DNA of 30,632 bases. It comes from a virus. The number at the start of each line of letters is the position of its first letter. Position 1 is the stretch's first letter. The stretch spans positions 1-30,632 of IMG/VR virus record IMGVR_UViG_3300034355_000842, one strand, 5' to 3'. Both the position numbers and the translations under genes were made by a program. The notes under the pieces are model-generated. The model saw only the letters and a list, made by a program, of their open reading frames with translations. It made no database searches and had not been told where the DNA came from. Below, one piece after another: positions 23,516 to 30,554 of this stretch.

Positions 23516-23779
23516 ATGCTACCATATATTGATGAAGAACAACCAGATCACACTCTAAGAATATTTGATTCTACATTTGATTCCAACGATTTCTATTGGC
23601 ACAAAGATAAAAAAGATAGGTTAATAACAGCAGTTTCTGGAGAAGATTGGGAATTACAAATTGATAATCAACTCCCAATAAAATTAGAAATAGATAAAGT
23701 ATATCCTGTCCAAAAAGAAACTTGGCACAGAATAATTAAAGGCGAAGGAGATTTAATCTTAAAGATTAAAGAATACTAA
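23516..23779 (+). CDS. Cupin-like small protein (87 aa)
   Basis: FYWHKDKKDRLITAVSGEDWELQIDNQLPIKLEIDKVYPVQKETWHRIIKGEGDLILKIKE fits a short cupin: H-x-D first motif with strand spacing, G-x-W, then P-x-x-x-W-H-R second motif. Two His could bind metal. Related small cupins occur in T4-like phages. The ATG overlaps the previous gene's stop region; an in-frame GTG five codons earlier is an alternative. Convergent with the next gene. Confidence 0.72.
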   Translation: MLPYIDEEQPDHTLRIFDSTFDSNDFYWHKDKKDRLITAVSGEDWELQIDNQLPIKLEIDKVYPVQKETWHRIIKGEGDLILKIKEY

Positions 23780-24096
23780 AGGTTTTTATAAAATTCAGAT
23801 AGTTTTTGTAATTCTTCTTTTGAAGCGTTACTTTTAAATTTATTCGCCTTTAAAGAAATTACAATAATATTATCTATTTCATATCCCTTTGTAGAATCTA
23901 TTCTATCTATAGAAATAGAATTATCTTCTGCTTTATTTCTATTAAATTTAATAGGAATTCCTAAAATAGGACATGTAATAGGATAGGTTAGATTATTAAG
24001 GTCTGTTATGGATAGGTTAAAAGGTATTCCGCGAGATTTAGCAGAACCTTTTAACCTATTATAGATAGTTTTTATTTCGGGAGTATATCCAATCAC
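23776..24096 (-). CDS. HNH-type endonuclease (106 aa)
   Basis: YNRLKGSAKSRGIPFNLSITDL ... CPILGIPI ... SIDRIDSTKGYEIDNIIVISLKANKFKSNAS is the compact HNH/endonuclease VII-like form common in phages: D-R-I-D with G-Y, then D-N-I-x-x-x-S-x-x-A-N. Only one Cys, so no Cys4 zinc site. GTG start overlapping the stop of the 24093 gene. Probably a mobile endonuclease at the end of a late operon. Confidence 0.85.
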   Translation of the reverse strand: MIGYTPEIKTIYNRLKGSAKSRGIPFNLSITDLNNLTYPITCPILGIPIKFNRNKAEDNSISIDRIDSTKGYEIDNIIVISLKANKFKSNASKEELQKLSEFYKNL

Positions 24097-24239
24097 TTTT
24101 TATCAGGTTTCTGATAATCTTCCAGTTTTTGATTGCTTCCCTGTCTTTGCGGTTTCTTATTAAGAAAAGAAGCTGTTCTGGCTATTTCTTCAGCCATCTT
24201 CTTTTTGTCTTCTTCGTTTGGTATATAACGATTCACCAT
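24093..24239 (-). CDS. Small charged protein (48 aa)
   Basis: MVNRYIPNEEDKKKMAEEIARTASFLNKKPQRQG ... DYQKPDKK. It fits exactly between the 24243 gene and the HNH gene, overlapping the latter by GTGA. Lys/Glu-rich. Unknown family. Confidence 0.65.
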   Translation of the reverse strand: MVNRYIPNEEDKKKMAEEIARTASFLNKKPQRQGSNQKLEDYQKPDKK

Positions 24240-24242
24240 AAT

Positions 24243-25142
24243 TTATTTCACACCCATTTCTTTATTTCTTTGTTGTTGTATTTTTAAGAATTCAGCAGCA
24301 GCTTTAGGGTCTTTCGATAGTCTGGAATAAGTGTCAGCAACGCCGCTTTCTACTTCTTTAGAACCGCCAGAAAGTTTACCCAAAACGTCTCCAACTTTGT
24401 ATATAGGGGAAACAGACGCTTCCCTTTTCTTAATCAATTCTTTTGCCTTTTCTAAATCGTCTGGCTGTTTAGTTCCAGGAAGAAGTTTTTGTTGTGTGGT
24501 AGGAAGTTTTGCTGGTGTGGTAGGAAGTTTTGCAGGCTTTGCTGCGTCTGAAGGTTGTTGAGACTTTTCGGCAGCTCTTTCTTTACCCAGACGTTTTAAT
24601 TCTTCTGCCCTTCTCTTCAACCTTTCCCTTTCTTCTTCAGATTTCTTTAAATACTCTGCACCACCACCAGCCATAGCACCGCCAGTAACGCCTCCAACAA
24701 CTCTACCTAAAGAACCGCCAAGTTTTCCGCCAACCCTACTACCAACAGTAGCGCCAACAACAGAAGGAATTGCTCGACCTACTCTTTCGCCGCTCTTAAA
24801 TAATGTTGGGCTTCTCTGTTTTCTAATTTGTTGGGACTTTTCTATTTTCTTTTCTTCTTCCTCTGGAGATTTACCAGTAAAGAAACTTCTCGCTTTACCA
24901 CCCCAACGTTTAAATCTCTCTTTACCTAAAAGACCTTGAGCGTATCCAGAAGAAACGTCTCCAAGATCTCTACTAAATTCTTTGGTAGAATATTCGTTTA
25001 TACAAGTTTTAATTTCTAAAATTTCTTCTTCAGAAAAGATACCGTCTTCAATAAATTTTGCGTACTCTTCTTCGCTGAAGACGTCAAAAGTTTCTTGCAA
25101 ATTTGTTCTTTGTTGTTCTCTTAATTGTTTGAAAGTTTTCAT
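24243..25142 (-). CDS. Large capsid-targeted internal protein (299 aa)
   Basis: MKTFKQLREQQRTNLQE, then Thr: T4-like targeting peptide with L-Q-E cleavage site. The rest has a Lys/Arg-rich part, a Gly-rich stretch (VGATVGSRVGGKLGGSLGRVVGG, about 130-155), an Arg/Glu helix and Pro/Ala-rich repeats (KPAKLPTTPAKLPTTQ). No enzymatic motif. The Gly-rich segment might be membrane active, helping delivery. Internal head location is inferred from the peptide; T4 IP proteins are smaller. Confidence 0.8.
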   Translation of the reverse strand: MKTFKQLREQQRTNLQETFDVFSEEEYAKFIEDGIFSEEEILEIKTCINEYSTKEFSRDLGDVSSGYAQGLLGKERFKRWGGKARSFFTGKSPEEEEKKIEKSQQIRKQRSPTLFKSGERVGRAIPSVVGATVGSRVGGKLGGSLGRVVGGVTGGAMAGGGAEYLKKSEEERERLKRRAEELKRLGKERAAEKSQQPSDAAKPAKLPTTPAKLPTTQQKLLPGTKQPDDLEKAKELIKKREASVSPIYKVGDVLGKLSGGSKEVESGVADTYSRLSKDPKAAAEFLKIQQQRNKEMGVK

Positions 25143-25152
25143 CACTAAACCC

Positions 25153-25923
25153 TCAAACCCATTTTCCGCCGCCAGCAGAAGGATTCTTTTTCAATTCAGA
25201 AGAAGAAAGTCTTGGTGGGGTTGTTGGGGAAAGTTTTGGTTCTGGACCTACTGGTTTTGCTGGTTCTCCACCCAATTTAGAAATTGCAGAACGTACTTGA
25301 GAACTAGACTGTCCGCCCGGAGAAATAGGTTTCTCCATTCTAGTTTGAGGCGTCAATACAGATTTTAATGTTCCCGTTTTTGACGCCATATCAGAAGTCG
25401 CTGATTTCATTCTTGCAGCGCTTGCCCTCAAATCGTCCATAGCTGGAGAAGAAGTTGGTAAGGACTTCTTAGCGGGTATTGGCGCTGGTTTTGGAATTGG
25501 TTTAATATTCGGTTTCGCCGCAGACGTTTTAGGGACCGGAGTTGGTTTCGCCACAGACGTTTTAGGGGCTGGAGTTGGTTTCGGGGTGGTTGTTGAAGGA
25601 ACTGGCGCAGGTTTTGCTGCTGATCTTTCTTTACCCAATTGTTTTAATTCTTGCGCTCTTTGTTTTCTGGATTCTATAGAAGACTGCTGAGGTTTTGCTG
25701 CATCTGTTGTTGGTTCGCTTCTAACAGGAACGCTTGGTTTCTGAGATTTTAATGGTTTGTTCATTCCCGGAATCATTTGACCAACAGCAGCAACCTTTTG
25801 TTTTGCCTTTTGCCAGAATGGTTTAGTTCCCAACCAAGGGTCATTAACGTATTGATCATTTTTATCCGCTTCAGAAATAACTGATTCGTTGATTTCTTTT
25901 CTTAATTCTTTAAACGTTTTCAT
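25153..25923 (-). CDS. Pro/Ala-rich capsid-targeted internal protein (256 aa)
   Basis: MKTFKELRKEINESVISEA: targeting peptide with I-N-E-S and I-S-E-A sites. The mature part is low complexity: Lys, Pro, Ala, Ser, with repeats of K-P-T-P-V/A-P-K-T-S-x-A-K-P around residues 110-150. Shares RKQRAQELKQLGKERSAAKP with its downstream neighbour (RRAEELKRLGKERAAEK), so the two are related in part. Positive charge suits DNA condensation in the head (inference). First gene behind a late promoter. Confidence 0.8.
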   Translation of the reverse strand: MKTFKELRKEINESVISEADKNDQYVNDPWLGTKPFWQKAKQKVAAVGQMIPGMNKPLKSQKPSVPVRSEPTTDAAKPQQSSIESRKQRAQELKQLGKERSAAKPAPVPSTTTPKPTPAPKTSVAKPTPVPKTSAAKPNIKPIPKPAPIPAKKSLPTSSPAMDDLRASAARMKSATSDMASKTGTLKSVLTPQTRMEKPISPGGQSSSQVRSAISKLGGEPAKPVGPEPKLSPTTPPRLSSSELKKNPSAGGGKWV

Positions 25924-25953
25924 TCCAGAAATACCTTATTGTTTTGATTAAAG

Positions 25954-25961
25954 TATTTATA
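25954..25961 (-). promoter_or_regulatory. Late promoter, minus strand
   Basis: TATAAATA on the minus strand, 31 bases before the 25923 start. Divergent with the copy at 25,968. Confidence 0.85.
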
Positions 25962-25967
25962 AAAAAA

Positions 25968-25975
25968 TATAAATA
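25968..25975 (+). promoter_or_regulatory. Late promoter, plus strand
   Basis: TATAAATA, about 50 bases before the 26027 gene; it drives the tail-fibre-type operon. Confidence 0.85.
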
Positions 25976-26026
25976 AACCAAGAGGAACAAATTCCTTCTT
26001 GTTTATTATTTTTATTGGAGAAAACT

Positions 26027-26191
26027 ATGATTAATCTAAACCTTGAAATTGCTGAAGTGAATGGCGTATTAACTGCACTAGGACAAATGCCCTACGCACA
26101 AGTAACAGAACTTGTTGAGAAAATTAAACAACAAGCAATCCCACAAGTTCAAGCACAACAACAAGAAGTTTCAGAAAATAACGAAGAGTAA
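26027..26191 (+). CDS. Small conserved phage protein (54 aa)
   Basis: After ATTGGAGAAAACT. MINLNLEIAEVNGVLTALGQMPYAQVTELVEKIKQQAIPQV resembles a small phage protein family usually next to tail-fibre genes (E-V-N-x-x-L-x-A-L-G-x-x-P-Y). Gln-rich end. Function unknown. Confidence 0.75.
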   Translation: MINLNLEIAEVNGVLTALGQMPYAQVTELVEKIKQQAIPQVQAQQQEVSENNEE

Positions 26192-26194
26192 GAA

Positions 26195-27127
26195 ATGACT
26201 ACAAATTTAACAGCTATTTTAGGCGGTTCATCTGGTGGATCGTGGAAATCACAGACATTTACTACTTCGGGAACATGGGTAAAACCAGAAGGCGTTGAGG
26301 TGGTAAAAGTCGTCATGGCTGGTGGCGGTGGGGGCGGCGGTTATTGGGATTCTCCCGGTGGAAGTGGAGGAAACTCAATTTTCTATGCTCCAATACCTAT
26401 TTATGCTTCTGGCGGTTTTGGTGCTCTAAGAGCAGATTTCTCTGCATGGAACGAAAATATTATAAATGGTTGGGGCGGTAATGGTGGTGGCGTATCTGGG
26501 GGAGAAGTTCTTTTGCTTCACACATCCGGAATTATTCTCGGTAGCCCTCCACAAGTAATAACAAACACAAATTCTGGTAAATCCTATACAACCAATAACG
26601 GAACGAGAGTTAAAACTCATGGAGGCGCAGGTATGCCGTCCGGAAATTCTATCTCTGGTGCTGGTGGAGCCGCTGGTTCAAGACGTGGTGGAGCAATTCC
26701 CGGTTTCGGTAATTCCGGCACATCTGGTATATGGAATATCAATGATGATGATTCTGCGGAATACGGTCCCGGTGGTGGCGGTGGCGCTTCCTTTGGTGAT
26801 GGAGGAATGGGTGTCGGAAGACCAGCACGAAACACAACACCAACACAAGCAACTCCCGGCATTTTTGGTGGTGGTGGCGGCGGTGGCGCTTATATAAGAG
26901 CTAACAGAACCACATTTAATTTCATCGGCGGTCCAGGTGGCGGTGGCGGAGAAATCGTAATTCGTGATGTTCCCGTAAAAGACGTGGCTTCCGTTTTTGT
27001 GGCTATAGGTGCCGGTGGTGCTCCTGCCACTCAATCAGGAACGTCAAATAATACGTGGAGAGGTGGAATAACTACAGTTGCTCCTTCTGCTGGTGGTGCT
27101 GGTATTTGTCAAATTTTTTGGAGTTAA
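26195..27127 (+). CDS. Glycine-rich tail-fibre adhesin-type protein (310 aa)
   Basis: SGGSWKSQTFTTSGTWVKPEGVEVVKVVMAGGGGGGGYW opens a glycine-rich domain typical of phage tail-fibre ends: T-F-T-x-x-G-T-W-x-K-P then V-x-V-x-x-x-G-G-G-G. At least six poly-Gly blocks lie between residues 46 and 270, resembling the polyglycine sandwich of T-even gp38-type adhesins, which bind host receptors. Starts 3 bases after the previous gene. Probably determines host range (inference). Confidence 0.82.
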   Translation: MTTNLTAILGGSSGGSWKSQTFTTSGTWVKPEGVEVVKVVMAGGGGGGGYWDSPGGSGGNSIFYAPIPIYASGGFGALRADFSAWNENIINGWGGNGGGVSGGEVLLLHTSGIILGSPPQVITNTNSGKSYTTNNGTRVKTHGGAGMPSGNSISGAGGAAGSRRGGAIPGFGNSGTSGIWNINDDDSAEYGPGGGGGASFGDGGMGVGRPARNTTPTQATPGIFGGGGGGGAYIRANRTTFNFIGGPGGGGGEIVIRDVPVKDVASVFVAIGAGGAPATQSGTSNNTWRGGITTVAPSAGGAGICQIFWS

Positions 27128-27129
27128 TT

Positions 27130-27453
27130 ATGTATAAATTTGCAACAATTTCTAATGGAATCGTTACCAATATTATTGAATCTAATGATTATGAATCCAT
27201 TAATATGCTAAAACAATATAATGAAGAAGTTATTATGGCAAACAATAGAGATGTAGAAATTGGATTTATTTGGGATGGTGATACCTTTTATAAAGACCCC
27301 CTTTTAGTAGAAAAGGAAAATAAAATCGTTGAAAAAAATTCAAATAAAATGCTTGAGGAAAAACAAACTTTATACGATCAATTGTCAGTTAAAGAAAGTT
27401 TATCTGATGAAGAACAAGAAACTCTCGATCTATTAAAATTAGATTTGGAATAA
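27130..27453 (+). CDS. Tail-fibre-associated small protein, paralogue of the 28391 gene (107 aa)
   Basis: MYKFATISNGIVTNIIES ... IGFIWDGDTFYKDP is shared in outline with the minus-strand 28391 product (MFYYATISNENIVIAISE ... IGKLWTGKEFIDNP). This matches the N-terminal part of phage tail proteins that end in DUF4376 or fibre-assembly modules. The C-terminal helix (KQTLYDQLSVKESLSDEEQETLDLLKLDL) may be a coiled coil. An upstream in-frame start lies inside the adhesin gene and is rejected. Confidence 0.75.
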   Translation: MYKFATISNGIVTNIIESNDYESINMLKQYNEEVIMANNRDVEIGFIWDGDTFYKDPLLVEKENKIVEKNSNKMLEEKQTLYDQLSVKESLSDEEQETLDLLKLDLE

Positions 27454-27456
27454 GAA

Positions 27457-27485
27457 AAAGGGGAGTTAACTCCCCTTTCTTTTCC
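27457..27485 (+). terminator. Bidirectional terminator between convergent operons
   Basis: AAAGGGGAG-TTAA-CTCCCCTTT followed by CTTTT, with a T-rich run on the other strand too. It ends the tail-fibre operon and the 27577 operon. Confidence 0.88.
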
Positions 27486-27558
27486 CTACGAATTCTCTAC
27501 CGTCAATAGTTTTGGATTCCATTTCTGGAATAATTGACACATCACAGTGAATAAACAT
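27466..27558 (-). CDS. Possible 30-aa peptide or gene remnant
   Basis: MFIHCDVSIIPEMESKTIDGREFVGKRKGS; coding-like wording but no ribosome site, and the stop lies in the terminator. It could be the start of a gene truncated by the terminator. Confidence 0.25.
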   Translation of the reverse strand: MFIHCDVSIIPEMESKTIDGREFVGKRKGS

Positions 27559-27576
27559 AATTACTTTTTTTTGTTT

Positions 27577-28374
27577 CTACAAAAAATTCGTATTAAAGAC
27601 TTCAGAATTTATATCGATCCTGTCTAGGTTTGGAAGTTTTCCTGTTACAATTTTCCAACTTTTATTAGGGAAATCTTTCTTCACGATTAATTGATTATCC
27701 ATTTTATCGAAATTTTCATCTGACATTACAGTATTCATTTTAATCAAATTGTATCTTTCTTCAGGATCTTTTCCTCTAAATCTTATATATTGTAGAGGAT
27801 CGCCTTCATTTATTTCAATATTAAAGTCTAATATCTCAAACGTTGGTACAATAGGTCTTTGCCAATTATAGATATTAAATGATCCAGGAATCAATCGCAA
27901 GGATGGATTATTGTGAAAATATGCCGGAAACGTTTCTATCCAAACATCTTCTACAGAGGAGAAGAATATCACATTAAGATTTTTATATTCTAATATAGGA
28001 ATTCCATCATTACTCTTTGTTATTTTTTCAGCAACCTCTTCTGAATTTCGAAGTTCTTCAACGGAATTGATACGAATGGAATGTGGGGCATTAATACTCC
28101 ACATTTGGTTTACATAAGAAGTAAATGCTGGACACTTTTTTATATCAGAATTAGAATCTTGACAAACGCCTACATTTGACACATCAACATTAACAAAATC
28201 CCTTTTGCTTCTTCTATCTAAATCTTTAATATCGTCTATATTTACAACATCACCCAATTCTCTACCACTAAGAAAATTGGATATATTCTTTAATACATTA
28301 GCGGGGATATCCTTCCCAACAAAAACGTCTTGTTTATTTGAGGCACAATACCCAAAATAATATATATTAATCAC
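27577..28374 (-). CDS. Hypothetical late protein in tail-type operon (265 aa)
   Basis: Last gene of a minus-strand late operon. Starts MINIYYFGYCASNKQDVFVG; contains LDRRSKRDFVNVDVSN, CQDSNSDIKKCPAFTSYVNQMWSINAP and FRGKDPEERYNLIKMNTVM. Mixed alpha/beta, no signal peptide. No family recognised. AT-rich and AT-biased codon use like its neighbours. Location beside fibre genes suggests a tail or host-interaction role, which is only contextual. Confidence 0.8.
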   Translation of the reverse strand: MINIYYFGYCASNKQDVFVGKDIPANVLKNISNFLSGRELGDVVNIDDIKDLDRRSKRDFVNVDVSNVGVCQDSNSDIKKCPAFTSYVNQMWSINAPHSIRINSVEELRNSEEVAEKITKSNDGIPILEYKNLNVIFFSSVEDVWIETFPAYFHNNPSLRLIPGSFNIYNWQRPIVPTFEILDFNIEINEGDPLQYIRFRGKDPEERYNLIKMNTVMSDENFDKMDNQLIVKKDFPNKSWKIVTGKLPNLDRIDINSEVFNTNFL

Positions 28375-28390
28375 AATAAAAAACCAAATA

Positions 28391-28603
28391 TTAAATTACA
28401 GAAGCAGTTGCTGTATTACTCGTTAACTCTTCTATTACTGGTGGATTTGGATTATCTATAAATTCTTTTCCTGTCCAAAGTTTTCCAATAAATGACAAAT
28501 TGTATGATGGAATAGAAATCATATCATCATACTGAACGTTTGCTGTCAATTCTGAGATAGCGATAACAATGTTTTCGTTCGAAATTGTTGCGTAATAAAA
28601 CAT
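28391..28603 (-). CDS. Tail-fibre-associated small protein, paralogue of the 27130 gene (70 aa)
   Basis: Start at MFYYATISN, 8 bases after a GGAG; the ATG four codons upstream is itself part of that ribosome site. LSFIGKLWTGKEFIDNPNPP matches the 27130 product. Middle gene of the operon, starting about 12 bases after the preceding stop. Confidence 0.75.
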   Translation of the reverse strand: MFYYATISNENIVIAISELTANVQYDDMISIPSYNLSFIGKLWTGKEFIDNPNPPVIEELTSNTATASVI

Positions 28604-28614
28604 AATATTCTCCA

Positions 28615-28980
28615 TTAATAAAATTCAATAACTTGCCAAGAAAATGGAATAAACTGGGCGAAGCTATTTCCCGTATAATAAAAAATTAAATTTCCTACCG
28701 TGAATTGAGTAGAAGAGTTTACGGAGATTAAAACTGGCACACAAACAGTACCACCTGTAGAGGAAAAATAGCCGCCTGTATCGACGCGACCATACCCACC
28801 GTCAATCAAAATCATAATCTTACTTGTAGTCACAGAAGCCATAGTCACATTATATGTAGCTGCTGCGGGATTTGATACATACCCTCTTTGTATACTCTTT
28901 ACCACACTTGTTAACCCCGCTGTTGTTTGTACTGTTCCATCTGGATATTGAACTCCTGTGACAATTAGTGATGTTGCCAT
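28615..28980 (-). CDS. Tail-fibre-type protein (121 aa)
   Basis: MATSLIVTGVQYPDGTVQTTAGLTSVVKSIQRGY: the phrase V-Q-Y-P-D-G-T-V-Q-T-T-A is typical of phage fibre and baseplate-wedge proteins. The rest is Ser/Thr/Gly-rich strands (YNVTMASVTTSKIMILIDGGYGRVDTGGYFSSTGG), like short fibre-tip domains. First gene behind the late promoter at 29,027. A short tail fibre or decoration protein. Confidence 0.76.
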   Translation of the reverse strand: MATSLIVTGVQYPDGTVQTTAGLTSVVKSIQRGYVSNPAAATYNVTMASVTTSKIMILIDGGYGRVDTGGYFSSTGGTVCVPVLISVNSSTQFTVGNLIFYYTGNSFAQFIPFSWQVIEFY

Positions 28981-29026
28981 ATTTTATTTCTCTCCATATT
29001 CCAACAAATATATCTATATTATCTTA

Positions 29027-29034
29027 TATTTATA
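29027..29034 (-). promoter_or_regulatory. Late promoter, minus strand
   Basis: TATAAATA on the minus strand, 47 bases before the 28980 start, in a 130-base gap that otherwise holds only a TTTCCC-GAA-GGGAAA hairpin. Confidence 0.78.
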
Positions 29035-29110
29035 TATTCGCGGTGCTTTCGCAAAACAGTGGTGTTTCCCGAAGGGAAATATAGAAATGGCGAACAATAA
29101 CCGAAAAATT

Positions 29111-29305
29111 TTATTCAACAAGAAACTCTAGGAGGGATATACCATTATTCGATACGCGAATCACGGAATTATCTTCGAATATGAAGTCTTCTTCTGGTAA
29201 TGAAGAAACAGGTCTTCCTTTATTCTCAAGGATAATGGATACGCTCTCTCCGTATGAAAAGGGTCTCGCTGAAATTGCTTTATATAATTGCTCTGCTTTA
29301 CTCAT
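29111..29305 (-). CDS. Hypothetical protein (64 aa)
   Basis: MSKAEQLYKAISARPFSYGESVSIILENKGRPVSSLPEEDFIFEDNSVIRVSNNGISLLEFLVE. The ribosome site is AGGAAGAAGACAAAA on the minus strand. A helix followed by strands; no family recognised. The upstream gap repeats CGCGGGATG twice. Confidence 0.7.
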   Translation of the reverse strand: MSKAEQLYKAISARPFSYGESVSIILENKGRPVSSLPEEDFIFEDNSVIRVSNNGISLLEFLVE

Positions 29306-29372
29306 TTTTGTCTTCTTCCTAAGGATAAATATCGCGGTCCGCGGGATGTAACGCGGGATGCTTGGTTACTGG

Positions 29373-29498
29373 TTAAAAAGAATCAAAGATTCCAAGAATC
29401 TTCGCGGGATTCTCTAAAATGCTTGGATATTCTACGGCGATGTATGTAGAACCTACAAGAACGATCGCGGCTATCAATACGAATCTAAAATGTGTCAT
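29373..29498 (-). CDS. Small membrane-anchored protein (41 aa)
   Basis: MTHFRFVLIAAIVLVGSTYIAVEYPSILENPAKILGIF: one membrane segment then an amphipathic helix. Strong ribosome site (CGGAGAATCATTT), 13 bases after the co-chaperonin stop, so co-transcribed with it. Confidence 0.6.
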   Translation of the reverse strand: MTHFRFVLIAAIVLVGSTYIAVEYPSILENPAKILGIFDSF

Positions 29499-29511
29499 AA
29501 ATGATTCTCCG

Positions 29512-29748
29512 TTAATAAATGAAGATAACTTCGTCAATAGGTGTTATGTAGAGTTCTCCTTCAACCTTGGTTGCGGCATTCCAATTTAGGAATACTGTAT
29601 CTTCTACATTTACTTCTGTAACATCGGGACCAATCGCTAATACTTTGCCTTTGTCTTGGTCTAGAGTTGATTTTAGGATTATGCCTGATTCTGTTTCTTT
29701 TGAACCTGGGATTCTTTCAATTAGAATATTATTTAGAGTTGGTTTCAT
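29512..29748 (-). CDS. GroES-like co-chaperonin (78 aa)
   Basis: LNNILIERIPGSKETESGIILKSTLDQDKGKVLAIGPDVTEVNVEDTVFLNWNAATKV ... DEVIFIY follows GroES: L-x-x-x-V-x-V-x-R, mobile loop with E-x-x-S/T-x-x-G-I-I-L, G-K-V-x-A-x-G-P, V-G/E-D-x-V-x-F and E-D-E-V-I-x-I. T4 gp31 does this job for capsid folding with host GroEL; here the protein is even shorter than GroES. It has two tandem early-type promoters plus a late core, so expression through the cycle is likely. Confidence 0.88.
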   Translation of the reverse strand: MKPTLNNILIERIPGSKETESGIILKSTLDQDKGKVLAIGPDVTEVNVEDTVFLNWNAATKVEGELYITPIDEVIFIY

Positions 29749-29838
29749 ATTGTATTATTTGCTTTTTTACTTATGTTAAATCAAGGGTTTAGAACCTACA
29801 TTTTTCATTTTTTGGTATACCCTGTGGGGTACATTGGG

Positions 29839-29846
29839 TATTTATA
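29839..29846 (-). promoter_or_regulatory. Late promoter for the co-chaperonin
   Basis: TATAAATA on the minus strand, about 90 bases before the GroES-like start and just downstream of the two tandem early-type promoters. Confidence 0.72.
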
Positions 29847-29848
29847 TT

Positions 29849-29936
29849 AAACGTTATTAGAGTTTAATTCTACTCTGTAGTCAATAGAAAGTAAACGTTA
29901 TTAGAGTTTAATTCTACTCTGTAGTCAATAGAAAGT
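29849..29936 (-). repeat. Two perfect 44-bp tandem copies carrying promoters
   Basis: Head-to-tail identical 44-bp units. Each, with the bases following it, holds TTTACT-N17-TAGAAT on the minus strand (cores at 29,867-29,895 and 29,911-29,939), giving a duplicated promoter for the co-chaperonin operon. On the plus strand they contain CTCTGTAGTCAA, also found in the leader after promoter 8. Confidence 0.9.
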
Positions 29937-29941
29937 AAAGG

Positions 29942-30073
29942 TTATTTTTCCATATTTATGAAATATTTCTTATTTTTTCTAGAGGGATCATCTTTAGGAT
30001 TGAATTTTGGTTTTTTCTTCTTTTTAGATTCAATTGGATCGAAGTCTGAGAATTTAGATAGTTTCTTTTTCAT
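29942..30073 (-). CDS. Small basic T4-like protein (43 aa)
   Basis: MKKKLSKFSDFDPIESKKKKKPKFNPKDDPSRKNKKYF. The motif K-F-x-D-F-D-P-x-E-S-K-K-K is found in small basic late proteins of T4-like phages, from memory. The start overlaps the end of the 30070 gene. Function unknown. Confidence 0.68.
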   Translation of the reverse strand: MKKKLSKFSDFDPIESKKKKKPKFNPKDDPSRKNKKYFINMEK

Positions 30074-30495
30074 GGTAGAAGGTTTGGGAATGTTTCCTTT
30101 ATTAGAGAGTACGTTAGACCTTTAGTTTTAAGATCTTTGTTGAATAGATTAATAAGTGTTTGTGCTTCAGCAGGTTCCAAAGATTCTAGAAGTTGAAGAA
30201 GGAGATTGTTTCGTTTTTCAATTGTGAGAGAATCTGCTGTTTCGTTTCCAATTTGAAATAGATATAGACGTTTCAATTCGCAAGGAAGAGTAGAGAAAGA
30301 GATACCTGGAAGAGTATCTGGTTCTTTATATCCTTCTGGGAAAGAAGAAGGGTAGAATCTAATATCAGGGTGGAAAGCTAAAGAAAGGAATTGCTTCAGT
30401 AGAGGAGAAGCGTATTGTAGAAGAATAGATTGCTTCTCTTTCTTAGAAGGAGAATTAGAAATTTGGTTGAGGATTTCGTAAAAATTAATGTTCAT
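30070..30495 (-). CDS. DUF6433-like T4-type protein (141 aa)
   Basis: ILLQYASPLLKQFLSLAFHPDIRFY, then LKRLYLFQIGN ... LTIEKRNNLLLQLLESLEPAEAQTLINLFNKDLKTKGLTYSLIKETFPNLL matches the pattern I know for DUF6433, a family of T4-superfamily phages (cyanophages and others): Y-A-S-P-x-L-K-x-x-L-x-L-A-F, L-L-E-x-L-x-P-x-x-A, K-G-L-T-x-x-L-I-x-E-x-F-P-x-L-L. Function unknown; mostly helical. Confidence 0.86.
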   Translation of the reverse strand: MNINFYEILNQISNSPSKKEKQSILLQYASPLLKQFLSLAFHPDIRFYPSSFPEGYKEPDTLPGISFSTLPCELKRLYLFQIGNETADSLTIEKRNNLLLQLLESLEPAEAQTLINLFNKDLKTKGLTYSLIKETFPNLLP

Positions 30496-30510
30496 AATAT
30501 GTAGTAGGAA

Positions 30511-30537
30511 AAAGAGGAGAGTTTGTTCTCTCCTCTA
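30511..30537 (-). terminator. Terminator of the gene entering from the right
   Basis: AGAGGAGAG-AACAAA-CTCTCCTCT followed by TTTTTCC on the minus strand. Confidence 0.85.
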
Positions 30538-30554
30538 ATGTTAAATGGATTACT

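Noticed and set aside
29948-29956. CATAAATA on the minus strand as another late promoter
   Set aside because: First base mismatched and it lies inside the 29942 coding frame.
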